NCBI RefSeq assembly: GCF_014203355.1 | Contig: NZ_JACHIR010000002.1 | Span: forward strand, 124,001-188,000 | Origin: Kutzneria kofuensis | Lineage (GTDB): Bacteria > Actinomycetota > Actinomycetes > Mycobacteriales > Pseudonocardiaceae | DNA length: 64,000 bases | Direction of reading: 5' to 3' | Shown here: positions 6,329 to 14,468 of the stretch, piece after piece | How the letters are laid out: each line of letters opens with the position of its first letter | Position numbering within the stretch: the stretch's first letter is position 1 | Program-made: the position numbers and the translations under genes | Notes under the pieces: generated by a model | Databases searched by the model: none | Told to the model about the DNA's origin: nothing | What the model saw: the letters and a program-made list of their open reading frames with translations, nothing else

Positions 6329-8411
6329 GGCTGGTCACCGCCGGAGGCCGGATCGCGAGCAACGGCGCCAGGAGGCCGGCCAGCCGGGCCGGGTCGTCCA
6401 GGTGCAGGTAGTGATCGGCGTCCGCCAAAACATGGGCGGTGCCGTGCGGCAGGGCCGCTGCCAGGGCGCGCCCCTTGCGCGGGGACACCACGCGGTCGGC
6501 GGCCGGCACCAGCACATCGACCGGGACCCGCACCGCCGCTTCGGTCTGCTTCGGGTCCGTGCCGACGACCCCCCACAGGTCGGTGTCACGGGCGGGCAGA
6601 CGCACGGCGCGGAACCCGGCCAGCAGCGCCTCGCGCGCGGACTCGGTACCGGTGCGCAGGCAGGAGCCCAGGAAATCCTCGTCGAGTTCGCCGGTGAGCA
6701 CCTGCTCCACCATCCTGGGGTGCAGGCGCAGCGGCAGCCCGGCGCCGAGCGTGACCACAGAGGACACCCGCACGGCGTGCGCGGCCAGGTCCAGGGCGAG
6801 GACACCGCCGAAGGAGTGGCCCACCACGACCGTGTCGGCCATGCCGTGTGCGTCCAGCGCGTCGAGCAGGAACGCGCGGGTGCCGTCGGGACCACCGCCG
6901 TCGGCCGGCAGGGTGTTGGCGCCGTGCCCGGGCAGGTCCACGGCCAGCACGTGGGCGCGCACGTCCAGCTCGCGCAGCAGCGGCACCCAGTGCTCGGCGG
7001 TGCCAGCGAAACCGTGCAGCAGCAGCACATCCGGACCGTCACCGGGGCTGCCCCAGGACACGGTGGTGGCCCCGCTGCCGGGCAGCGTGCCCCGGACCAG
7101 GTCACGGTCCCCGACGTCGCCCGGGTGCCACCAGCTTTCCCGTGCCGGGCCGACCCGCGACAGCACGGCGCACGAATGGATGCCGCCGAAGCCGCTGGCG
7201 CTGACCAGGGCGGTGCGAACGTCGTGCGCGCGAGCCGTGGTGGGTACGTAGTCCAGGTCGCATCTCGGGTCCGGCGTGGTGAGATTCGCCGTCGGCGGGA
7301 CCACGGCGTGGCGCAGCGCGCCGATCGCGGCGATCGTGCCGACCAGGCTGGCCGAGGACAGCGAGTGACCGATCATGGACTTGGTCGAGCTGATCGGCGT
7401 GCGGCGGGCGTGCTCCTCGCCGAGGACCTGCTTGAGAGCCTGGGTCTCGAACACGTCGTTCTGCGGAGTGGAGCTGCCGTGCGCGTTGACGTAGTCGATC
7501 CGTTCCGGCGGCACCCCCGCGTCGGCGAGCGAGCGGGTGATCACAGCGGCCATCGCCCGGCCGTCCGGGGCGAGGTCGCTCATGTGGAAGGCGTTGTTGG
7601 CGCTGGCGAACCCGTTGACCTCGGCGTAGATCCGGGCGCCCCGGGCGCGGGCGTGCTCGTACTCCTCCAGCACGACGGCGGCGGCCCCCTCGCCCAGGAC
7701 GAACCCGCCCCGGGTCGCGTCGAACGGGCGCGAGGCGGTCTCCGGCGGACCGTCGACGACGGCCAGCGACCCGATGACGTCGAGGGTGGCGTAGGCGAGC
7801 CCGGACAGCGGCGCCTCCCCCGCCGCGGCCACGGCCAGGTCCAGGTCGCCGTAGCGGATCTGGTCGAAGGCGAGGCCCAGGGAGTCGATGCCCGCGGTGC
7901 AGCCGGTCGTCAGCGTGGTGCACGAGCCGCGCAGGCCGAATCGGCGGGACGTCCAGGCCGCGGTGTAGTTGAGGAACACGGAGTCGTAGAACGGCAGGTC
8001 CTCCGGGAACGGGCGCAGCGCGGTGGCGCCCCGGTCGCTGTAGACCTCATACGCCTTCTGGAACTCCGGTGTCCCGCCGATCGCGGAGGAGAAAACCACC
8101 CCGGCGCGGTCGCCGTCGAAATCCGAACGGTCGAGCGCGGCGTCCCGTGCGGCCAGCGCGGTCGCGGTGACCGACAGCTGCACGAACCGGCTCAGCCCGG
8201 CCAGTTCGGCGGCGGTCTCCGCGTCGTGGTGGTCGGCCAGGTCGAAGTCCTCGATGGGGCAGTGCGACCGGCTCCTGAGGCCCAGCTCGGCCATCAGCGG
8301 TTCGGGGCGCAGCCGCGACCGTCCGGACACGCTCCCCCGCCAGAACTGCTCGACCCCGATGCCGTTCGGGGCGACCACGCCGATCCCGGCGACCACGACG
8401 CGGCGCTTCAC
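6321..8411 (-). CDS. Ketosynthase fused to a C-terminal alpha/beta-hydrolase
   Basis: A 696-residue two-domain protein. Residues ~1-415 are a KS-alpha-type ketosynthase with a complete catalytic set: Cys171 in LTTGCTAGIDSLG, His311 in VNAHGSS, Lys344 and His349 in STKSMIGHS. Residues ~455-690 are an alpha/beta-hydrolase: DVLLLHGFAGTAEHW (oxyanion region), nucleophile Ser533 in GHSFGG, Asp639 in PAADRVVSP and His667 in DADHYLH. There is no stop or frameshift between them. KS-alpha proteins of type II PKSs normally stop after the first domain. The hydrolase could act as a thioesterase, an editing domain or an acyltransferase. GTG 8411 overlaps the salicylate synthase stop (GTGA). The assignments rest on clear motifs; the fused domain's job is inferred. 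Confidence 0.9.
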   Translation of the reverse strand: MKRRVVVAGIGVVAPNGIGVEQFWRGSVSGRSRLRPEPLMAELGLRSRSHCPIEDFDLADHHDAETAAELAGLSRFVQLSVTATALAARDAALDRSDFDGDRAGVVFSSAIGGTPEFQKAYEVYSDRGATALRPFPEDLPFYDSVFLNYTAAWTSRRFGLRGSCTTLTTGCTAGIDSLGLAFDQIRYGDLDLAVAAAGEAPLSGLAYATLDVIGSLAVVDGPPETASRPFDATRGGFVLGEGAAAVVLEEYEHARARGARIYAEVNGFASANNAFHMSDLAPDGRAMAAVITRSLADAGVPPERIDYVNAHGSSTPQNDVFETQALKQVLGEEHARRTPISSTKSMIGHSLSSASLVGTIAAIGALRHAVVPPTANLTTPDPRCDLDYVPTTARAHDVRTALVSASGFGGIHSCAVLSRVGPARESWWHPGDVGDRDLVRGTLPGSGATTVSWGSPGDGPDVLLLHGFAGTAEHWVPLLRELDVRAHVLAVDLPGHGANTLPADGGGPDGTRAFLLDALDAHGMADTVVVGHSFGGVLALDLAAHAVRVSSVVTLGAGLPLRLHPRMVEQVLTGELDEDFLGSCLRTGTESAREALLAGFRAVRLPARDTDLWGVVGTDPKQTEAAVRVPVDVLVPAADRVVSPRKGRALAAALPHGTAHVLADADHYLHLDDPARLAGLLAPLLAIRPPAVTSRA

Positions 8412-9772
8412 GACGTCACCTCGGCGGCCAGGCCCGCCAGTGCGCCGTCCGGCGCCGGCGTCGCGAGCGGAACGAGGAACCGGGACACCGAGCGGAGTTT
8501 CTCGCACGTCTCCTCGTACTCCCGGTCCGGTGTGGACGCTGCGACGATCCCGGCGCCCGCGCGCAGCCAGGTGCGGCCGCCGGCCTGGAACACGGTCCGC
8601 AACACCAGAGTCGCGTCCAGCGTGCCTCGGCTGTCGGCCACCAGCACCGCGCCCGCGTACAGGCCGCGTGGCCCCGACTCCAGGCGGCGGATCGTTTCGT
8701 AGGCGGCGGCCTTCGGGATGCCCGACACGGTCACCGCGGGGAACACCGACTGCAGCGCGTCCCACGCGTCACGGTTCGCGGCCAAGTCGCCGCGCACGGC
8801 CGACCCGAGGTGCTGCACGCTGCCGCGCTCCTGCACGCCGAGGAACCCTTCGACCCGCACCGAGCCCGGCGTGCACACGTCGCGCAGGTCGTCGATGGCG
8901 GCCTTGACGGACACGGCGTGTTCGAAGATCTCCTTGGGATCGGTCTCCAACTCCGCGCGCAGCCGCCGGTTCAGCGCCTCGTCCTCCTGCAGCGCGCGCG
9001 TTCCGGCCAGCGGCTGGGTGACCACGGTGACGCCGTCGGACTCGCAGACGATCTCCGGGCTGAACCCGGCCGCGCGCACCCCGCCCAGGTCCAGCAGGAA
9101 CGACCGCACCGGCGTGTTGCCGCGCCGGCCCCGCGCATAGGTGCGGGGCAGGTCGACGGGACCGCGCACGGGCACCACGCGGGACACGATGGCCTTCTGC
9201 AGCGCGCCGGAACGGATCTCGGCGACCGCGGCGGCCACCGCCGCTCGGTAGTGGTCGCGGCCGTGCGATATGTCGACGCCGACCACGGCGGTATCGTCCA
9301 TTGTGGACTGTACTGGAGTGGCCAGCACATCGACGACCTCGGCGATCGTGCCCGGGTCGATCCCGCGCACCACGGCGCGGCCACCGTCCAGGATCACCTC
9401 GCAGCGCGGCACGACGACATGCGCGAGGGGTTCGTCGCCGACGCTCTGGCCCAGCGGTGGGTAGGCGGCCTCGAAGGCCACCCATCCGTAGGCGCGCCAA
9501 TCCGCGACCGGCAGGCTCCGCAGGGCGTCGACGACCTGCCCCAGGGTCCCGTCGCACGGCCTGGTCGTGGTCGAGCCGTCCAGGGTCAGCCGCAGCCCGG
9601 CACGTTCGGAGCGCACCTCGGCGAGCACGTCGCCGGCCACGGAGAACCGCCCGTCGCGCTCGACGACGACGTAGCTGTCGAACACGCCGGACGACACCAG
9701 ATTGGTGACGACGTCGAGCGGATCACCTGCGAACGGCGTGACACGCTCCGCGTAACGGTAGGAAGTGGGCAC
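8408..9772 (-). CDS. Salicylate synthase (MbtI/Irp9/SsfH type)
   Basis: Converts chorismate to salicylate through isochorismate, using Mg2+. The 454 residues match family length (MbtI 450). Diagnostic blocks: LQKAIVSRVVPV with the catalytic Lys, QPLAGTRAL, TDPKEIFEHAVSV with metal-binding Glu, RGSVQHLGSAV, FPAVTVSGIPKAAA, GPRGLYAGAV, TWLRAGAGI and EETCEKL. GTG at 9772 is preferred because the upstream in-frame extension has no family similarity; no strong ribosome site precedes it, so the start is uncertain. It is first in the long leftward operon and divergent from the P450. No other siderophore genes are seen nearby, so the salicylate probably feeds the polyketide product. Confidence 0.93.
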   Translation of the reverse strand: MPTSYRYAERVTPFAGDPLDVVTNLVSSGVFDSYVVVERDGRFSVAGDVLAEVRSERAGLRLTLDGSTTTRPCDGTLGQVVDALRSLPVADWRAYGWVAFEAAYPPLGQSVGDEPLAHVVVPRCEVILDGGRAVVRGIDPGTIAEVVDVLATPVQSTMDDTAVVGVDISHGRDHYRAAVAAAVAEIRSGALQKAIVSRVVPVRGPVDLPRTYARGRRGNTPVRSFLLDLGGVRAAGFSPEIVCESDGVTVVTQPLAGTRALQEDEALNRRLRAELETDPKEIFEHAVSVKAAIDDLRDVCTPGSVRVEGFLGVQERGSVQHLGSAVRGDLAANRDAWDALQSVFPAVTVSGIPKAAAYETIRRLESGPRGLYAGAVLVADSRGTLDATLVLRTVFQAGGRTWLRAGAGIVAASTPDREYEETCEKLRSVSRFLVPLATPAPDGALAGLAAEVTS

Positions 9773-9926
9773 GGAACCGAGCGTGCCCCGCGGTTCCAGG
9801 CGGCGGAACCGAACGAACCCGTACCGCGCCGCTGGTAAGACTGGCAACCCGGCTACGGTCCAACCCGCAACCGGGTTGCGGTCTACTGCGGCGGCGCCGC
9901 CCGGGGGGTGGCGCTATCCATGGGGG
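9773..9926. promoter_or_regulatory. Divergent promoter region with inverted repeat
   Basis: The 154 bp between the salicylate synthase and P450 starts must hold both promoters. It contains a perfect 7+3+7 inverted repeat (CCGCAAC-CGG-GTTGCGG, 9865-9881) nested with a second one (CAACCC-N6-GGGTTG, 9861-9878). Another copy of the half-site GCAACC lies at 9844. This looks like the operator of a dimeric repressor such as TetR, but no regulator of that type is in the window. Confidence 0.55.
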
Positions 9927-11117
9927 GTGGAGTCCATCACCGCACCAGAGCTGTCCCTGCACCGGCCCAACCCCGTCGACCCGCCGCCGGAGTGCCCGGC
10001 GCACCGCGCGGGCGGGATCAGCCGCGTGCTGCTTCCCACCGGACAGGAGGCCTGGCTGGTGTCGCGCTACGAGGACATCCGAACCCTCGCCGTCGACCCC
10101 CGGATCAGCTCACACCTCAACGGCCTGGGCACGGTCAGCCACGAGCCGGTGCCGCGCAGGCACCCGGGCGCACCCGAGCACATCACCAACCTGGACGGGG
10201 CGGCGCACCGCCGGTTCCGGCTGCCGATCGCGCGGCACTTCACGGCGCGCAGGCTGACCCAGCTCACCGAGTACGTCAGGGAGACCGCCGACGCCTGCTT
10301 CGCCGAGATGGAGCGGCAGGGGCCGGGCGTCGACCTGGTGCGGACGCTCGCGATGCGGGTCCCCTCGGACACGATCTGCCGTCTGTTCGGCCTGCCCGTG
10401 GCCGACCAGGACACCTTCCACGAGCTGGCCACGCTGGCCTTGGGCGGGTTCGCCCGCAGCGAGGAGGAGCAGCGTGAAGCGGGCCCTCGGATGTTCGGCT
10501 ACCTGGCCGGCATCGTCGCGGACAAGCACGAGCACCCCGACGACGGCCTGTTCTCCGACCTGGTGCACGGCGGGCACGGCTTCACCGACGAAGAGGTGCT
10601 GGTGCTGTCCGGCACGCTGCTGGTCGCCGGGTTCGACACCACGGCGAACATGCTCGCGCTGGGCACCTACGCCCTGCTCGACCAGCGAGACCAGTGGGAC
10701 GCGCTGGCCGCCGCGCCGGACCGGGCCGAGGCGGTCGGCGAGGAGCTGATGCGGTACCTGACCGTCATGCAGCGCGGCATTCTGCGGCGAGCCGCCACCG
10801 ACTTCGAATACGCGGGCACCCGCTTCGCCGAAGACGACCTGGTGCTGCTGTTCCTGCCCGCCGGCAACCGGGACCCGGACCTGGTCGCGGAACCGGACGT
10901 GCTGGACGTGACCCGGGACCCGGTGCGCCACCTCGGTTTCGGCTACGGGCCGCACCAGTGCATCGGCCAGCAGCTGGCCCGTCTGGAGATGGGCGTGGTG
11001 TGGTCGGGGCTCGCGCGCCGCTTCCCCGGGCTGCGCCTGGCCGTGCCCGCGGAGGAGATCCGGTTCCGGTCGGACACCGTGGTGTTCGGGGTGGAGGAAC
11101 TGCCCGTCACCTGGTGA
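9927..11117 (+). CDS. Cytochrome P450
   Basis: A 396-residue soluble actinobacterial P450, probably a tailoring oxygenase of the polyketide cluster. The I-helix motif is VAGFDTTANML with the acid-Thr pair, the K-helix ExxR is EELMR, and the heme loop is FGYGPHQCIGQQLARLEM with the Cys ligand. The N-terminus (PPPECPAHR) is typical of CYP107/CYP105-like enzymes. I chose GTG at 9927, although a GTG at 9765 is in frame, because the homologous region starts near there and the longer version would overlap the divergent gene. Substrate cannot be told from sequence. It needs a ferredoxin partner, and none is seen. Confidence 0.92.
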   Translation: MESITAPELSLHRPNPVDPPPECPAHRAGGISRVLLPTGQEAWLVSRYEDIRTLAVDPRISSHLNGLGTVSHEPVPRRHPGAPEHITNLDGAAHRRFRLPIARHFTARRLTQLTEYVRETADACFAEMERQGPGVDLVRTLAMRVPSDTICRLFGLPVADQDTFHELATLALGGFARSEEEQREAGPRMFGYLAGIVADKHEHPDDGLFSDLVHGGHGFTDEEVLVLSGTLLVAGFDTTANMLALGTYALLDQRDQWDALAAAPDRAEAVGEELMRYLTVMQRGILRRAATDFEYAGTRFAEDDLVLLFLPAGNRDPDLVAEPDVLDVTRDPVRHLGFGYGPHQCIGQQLARLEMGVVWSGLARRFPGLRLAVPAEEIRFRSDTVVFGVEELPVTW

Positions 11118-11171
11118 TCGCGCCGTAGTGGAGCGACCACACCGATCTCGTCGCCCAAGGACGACCGCTTG

Positions 11172-11198
11172 GCCCCGATCCGGGAGCTGGATCGGGGC
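11172..11198. terminator. Bidirectional stem-loop between convergent genes
   Basis: Perfect 10-bp stem GCCCCGATCC / GGATCGGGGC with a 7-nt loop, flanked by CTTG/CAAG that can extend the stem past one bulge. It lies between the converging P450 and glycosyltransferase genes, where a shared terminator is expected. The rest of 11118-11346 shows no gene. Confidence 0.75.
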
Positions 11199-11346
11199 AA
11201 GGGCGGGGGGCGACAGTGTGTCGCGGCTCGGCGTATACCTGGACCGCATCCGCGTCAACTACGGCGGCCGACTCCGGATGACCCCCGCCTCGGCGGCCGC
11301 AGGCACTGTTGACTGCCCAACGCGGGCCTATCGCCCGCCGCCGCGC

Positions 11347-12498
11347 TCACGCCGCGACCCGCGCGGCCAGCCTCTCCACTTCGGCCACCAGCGCGACCGG
11401 GCCGGGCCGGGCCGCCAGTTCGGCCGCCACTTCGCCGGCGCGGGCGGCATAAGCCGGGTCACCGAGGACCGACGCGCACGCCTCGCGCACCTCGTCCGGA
11501 CCGGTGTGGCCACGGGTCAGGCCGATTCCGGCGCGCAGGGCGTGCACGTGCGCAGAGTTGCTGAACTGGTCGGCCGCGTGCGGCATGACCACCTGGGGGG
11601 TGCCGGTGGCCAGAGCGGTCATCGCCGAGCCGGACCCGCCGTGGTGCACCAGCAGGTCACAGCCGGGCAGCACCGCGTTCAGCGGCGTGTAGCCGATCTG
11701 CCGGACGCGGTCCGGCAACGGGGGAAGCGCAGCTGCCACCTCGGCGGACACGGCGAGCAGCACCTCGTAGCCCTGCCCGGCCAGCAGGGCTGCCAGTCCG
11801 CCCACGGCGCGGTCGATCCCCGGATAGTTCCCGATCATCGTGCCGAACGTCAGGCACACCCGCGGCCGGCTCGCCGGAGTGAGCAGCCAGGACGGGAGCG
11901 TGGCCACGCCGTTGTAGGGCACGAATCGCATCCGGAAGCCGGCATCGTCTGCCGGCAGGGCGTCCCCGGGACTGGTGCGCAGCACCAGGTCCGGCCGGGC
12001 GGCCCGTTCTCCCGGGTCGCGCTCGGCGCGCTCCGGGGCCAGTTCCTCGCGGACCGCGTCGGCCATCACCGAGGGCACCGGCAGACCCCAGTCGTGCACC
12101 ACGAACGGGATGCCGCGCCGCGCGGCGGCCAGGCGCACCGCGTACTCGGTGGGCTCGACCACGACGACGTCCGGGCGCAGCGTGTCCACCAGGTCGTCGG
12201 CCGCGTCCAGGGCGGCCAGGCCGGCCCGGCCGAACCCACGACCGCTGCGGGCCAGCTTGCCCTCCTCCTCAGGCGGGTCCGGCACGGGCTCACCCGCACG
12301 ATCCACGCCGATGCACCGGCGCATCTCGATCGACGACGCGGTCTCCACATGCGGCAGCCCGGCGCCGAGGATCGCGCCGGCGAAGTTGCCGGCTGCGGCG
12401 ACGAGGACGTCGTGGCCGGCGGCGCGCAGCGCGGACGCCAGCGGGACCATCGGGTAGAAGTGTCCGTACGACGGCAGGGTGCTGAACAGGACCCGCAT
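11347..12498 (-). CDS. Glycosyltransferase, GT1 family (antibiotic tailoring type)
   Basis: A 383-residue GT-B fold enzyme that moves a deoxysugar from an NDP-sugar to an aglycone. The N-terminal acceptor domain starts MRVLFSTLPSYGHFYPMVPL. The C-terminal donor domain carries the signature LLVHHGGSGSAMTALATGTP followed by HAADQFSNSAHV. The length is typical of glycosyltransferases from aromatic polyketide clusters. The ATG at 12498 has GGGAGGAC 5 nt upstream; a longer in-frame N-terminus from 12558 lacks similarity. With the 2,3-dehydratase it argues for a 2-deoxysugar product. O- versus C-glycosylation cannot be decided. Confidence 0.92.
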   Translation of the reverse strand: MRVLFSTLPSYGHFYPMVPLASALRAAGHDVLVAAAGNFAGAILGAGLPHVETASSIEMRRCIGVDRAGEPVPDPPEEEGKLARSGRGFGRAGLAALDAADDLVDTLRPDVVVVEPTEYAVRLAAARRGIPFVVHDWGLPVPSVMADAVREELAPERAERDPGERAARPDLVLRTSPGDALPADDAGFRMRFVPYNGVATLPSWLLTPASRPRVCLTFGTMIGNYPGIDRAVGGLAALLAGQGYEVLLAVSAEVAAALPPLPDRVRQIGYTPLNAVLPGCDLLVHHGGSGSAMTALATGTPQVVMPHAADQFSNSAHVHALRAGIGLTRGHTGPDEVREACASVLGDPAYAARAGEVAAELAARPGPVALVAEVERLAARVAA

Positions 12499-12655
12499 GT
12501 GTCCTCCCGGGTCGGGGCGGTCGTTACCGGGCGAGGCTAGCGGCGGCCGGGCGGACACGGCGGTGGGTGGAACCGCAGTTCGTGTCGGGTTTCCCGCAGC
12601 GAGGGGTCGGCACCGCCCGGGGTGGTGGCGAGCACGCGACGGCTAGCGTTTGGTG

Positions 12656-13033
12656 GTGCTGCGCACCGAACTCGTCGACGTGGCGCGCCTGTCCCGCGCG
12701 CTGACCCGCACGCCCCGGCTGGCATCGCGGCTGTTCACCGAGGCGGAGCGACGCGGCCCGGACGGGCGGCCGCGGGGGACGGCCTCCCTCGCGGCGCGGT
12801 GGGCGGCCAAACGTGCGGCCGTACTCCTGCTGGACGGCGATCCAGCGCGGCTGCCGAGCTGTGAGGTGCTGACCGGCGAAGGCGGGCAGCCGCTGCTGCG
12901 CGTACCGGGCACGTCAGGGATCCGCTGGCACGTGTCCCTGTCCCACCAGTCGGGTACGGCCGTGGCCTCGGTGTGGGCCGAGCCGGTGACCGGCCCGAGC
13001 ACTTCATACAGGTCCCCGTCTTCCACCGGGTGA
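12656..13033 (+). CDS. AcpS-like protein with lost catalytic Glu (degenerate phosphopantetheinyl transferase)
   Basis: About 125 residues with the layout of AcpS: TELVDVARLSRAL (metal Asp retained), LFTEAERRG, LAARWAAKRAAVLLL and WHVSLSHQSGTAVASV. In active AcpS the third block reads AAKEA; here it is AAKRA, replacing the metal-binding Glu by Arg, so activity is doubtful. The C-terminus after the VSLSH block is short. There is no ribosome-binding site before GTG 12656, but TAGCGT at 12644-12649 fits a -10 box for a leaderless transcript. GTG at 12653 is an alternative. It diverges from the glycosyltransferase. It could be a scaffold, an unusual transferase or a decaying gene. Confidence 0.65.
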   Translation: MLRTELVDVARLSRALTRTPRLASRLFTEAERRGPDGRPRGTASLAARWAAKRAAVLLLDGDPARLPSCEVLTGEGGQPLLRVPGTSGIRWHVSLSHQSGTAVASVWAEPVTGPSTSYRSPSSTG

Positions 13034-13108
13034 TGCGCACCGCCCCGGCGGAGTAGCCGGCGCTGCTCGGCCGAAGTACACCGCTCGAAATGGTCTCAGC
13101 GCCGTCAC

Positions 13109-13729
13109 TTATGAGGAAACCACCACGCAGCGCCGGAACGTGTGCGCGTCGTCGAGATGGTCGACGATGTATGCGGCCAGGTCGGCGCGCGAGGTGTGGT
13201 TGCCGAGGCGTGTGGTGGCATCGATGGAGGCACGGGGGCGTCCGGTGGCCGGACGGTCGGTGAGTCTCGTGGGCCGGACGGCGGTCCAGGCGAGCTCGCT
13301 GGCGGCGAGAAGGCTCTCCATGCGGGCCATGTCGGCGTAGGGGTGGCGCATCACGTGGTGCAGGACGCGGCCGAGCAGGCGCGTGGCGGGACCGGCGTCC
13401 GGGGGTGTGGCGAGGCCGGCGGAGGAGATGACCACGAGTCGGCCGTCGCGTGGCAAAGCCGGGATGATCGCGGCGGTCCCCGCGGAGTAGACGCTGGTGG
13501 GGCCGCGACCGGTCGAGCCGAGCGCGGAGACGACCACGTCGTGCCCGGCGAGGGCGGCATGCAGGGCCTCGGGGTCGAGGACGTCGGCCGCCCGGTGGGT
13601 GAGGCGAGGATGGGCGAGGTCGTAGGGCTGACGGGAAATGGCGGTCACGTCGTGTCCGGCGGCCAGGGCGACATCGACGACGAGGCGCCCGGTGCGTCCG
13701 GTGGCGGCGACGACGGCGAACGAGGACAT
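13109..13729 (-). CDS. NAD(P)-binding atypical SDR (NmrA/YwnB-like)
   Basis: A 206-residue single-domain Rossmann protein with the N-terminal dinucleotide motif VAATGRTGRLVV, DVVVSALGSTG after the third strand, and VVISSAGL. The C-terminal half has WTAVRPTRLTD, as in atypical SDRs that bind NAD(P) and often act as redox sensors or reductases. The Tyr-xxx-Lys dyad of classical SDRs is not evident. The ATG at 13729 has GGAGTG upstream. It lies 4 bp after the SDR gene and is likely cotranscribed with it. Function unknown; probably outside the polyketide cluster. Confidence 0.8.
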   Translation of the reverse strand: MSSFAVVAATGRTGRLVVDVALAAGHDVTAISRQPYDLAHPRLTHRAADVLDPEALHAALAGHDVVVSALGSTGRGPTSVYSAGTAAIIPALPRDGRLVVISSAGLATPPDAGPATRLLGRVLHHVMRHPYADMARMESLLAASELAWTAVRPTRLTDRPATGRPRASIDATTRLGNHTSRADLAAYIVDHLDDAHTFRRCVVVSS

Positions 13730-13733
13730 GGGA

Positions 13734-14468
13734 TCACTCCGAGCCGAGTAACGAAAGTGCTGTGCCCCTGGGCAACAGTCGCGTCACGGTGGTGAGCAAC
13801 GCGTTGCGCCGGCCGGACATCACGGTCGGGCCCCTGCGGTCGGCCAACGCGGCCAGGGCACGGGTGACGACCTCGGCCGGGGTTTGCACCAACCAGGACG
13901 GAACGTCGTCGGCGGACTGGGACTCGGTCGCGGTGACGCCGGGACACAGCGCCATCACGTGGACGCCGCGCGGTTTCTGTTCGTGCCACAGAGTTTCCGA
14001 GAAGGACGTGACGAACGCCTTGCTGGCGCTGTAAATACTCAAGCCCGGCTTCGGAGTGTGGCCCAGCGTCGAGGAAACGTTCACCAGCGCGGCGCCGGAG
14101 TCGGCATGGGCGAGGAACGCATGAGCCAAGGTCACAACGGTGCGGCAGTTGAGGTCCAGCACGGCGAGGGACGCATCCAACGGCGTCGACGCGAAGTTTC
14201 CGTGCACGGCGGCGCCGGCGTTGTTGACCAGCAACGAATACGGCCCACGGGAAAGCACCTCTGCCGTGGCGCTAATACCGTCCGGAGTGGACAGATCAGC
14301 GACCAGGTAGTCGTGTCCAGGCCCCAATTCCGCCATCAGGCCGGCGAGCCGGTCCTCGCGGCGGGCCACGGCGGTCACCGTGTAGCCCGCCGCGGCCAGG
14401 GCCGTCGCGAACGCCCGGCCGATGCCGGCGCTGGCCCCGGTGACCAGCGCCATGCCCGCCGTGCTCAC
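13734..14468 (-). CDS. Short-chain dehydrogenase/reductase
   Basis: A 244-residue classical SDR: TGASAGIGRAF (nucleotide binding), DLSTPDG, LLVNNAGAA (NNAG), LVNVSSTLG with the catalytic Ser, YSASKAF (Tyr-xxx-Lys), and LCPGVTATE. Substrate is unknown. The GTG start at 14468 overlaps the stop of the upstream SnoaL-like gene (GTGA), so the three leftward genes from 14911 form one operon. It contains a rare TTA leucine codon at 13749-13751 near the C-terminus, the codon read by the developmental bldA tRNA in streptomycetes. Confidence 0.9.
   Translation of the reverse strand: MSTAGMALVTGASAGIGRAFATALAAAGYTVTAVARREDRLAGLMAELGPGHDYLVADLSTPDGISATAEVLSRGPYSLLVNNAGAAVHGNFASTPLDASLAVLDLNCRTVVTLAHAFLAHADSGAALVNVSSTLGHTPKPGLSIYSASKAFVTSFSETLWHEQKPRGVHVMALCPGVTATESQSADDVPSWLVQTPAEVVTRALAALADRRGPTVMSGRRNALLTTVTRLLPRGTALSLLGSE

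Noticed and set aside
5733-8702. A 989-aa plus-strand open frame opposite the KS-hydrolase and ligase genes
   Set aside because: Shadow frame: composition is RRRP/HPG-rich, and the minus strand carries full catalytic motifs with proper overlaps.
8408-9772. Anthranilate or isochorismate synthase instead of salicylate synthase
   Set aside because: The RGSVQHLGS, PAVTVSGIPKAA and EETCEKL blocks match the MbtI/Irp9 salicylate synthases; no glutamine amidotransferase partner is present.
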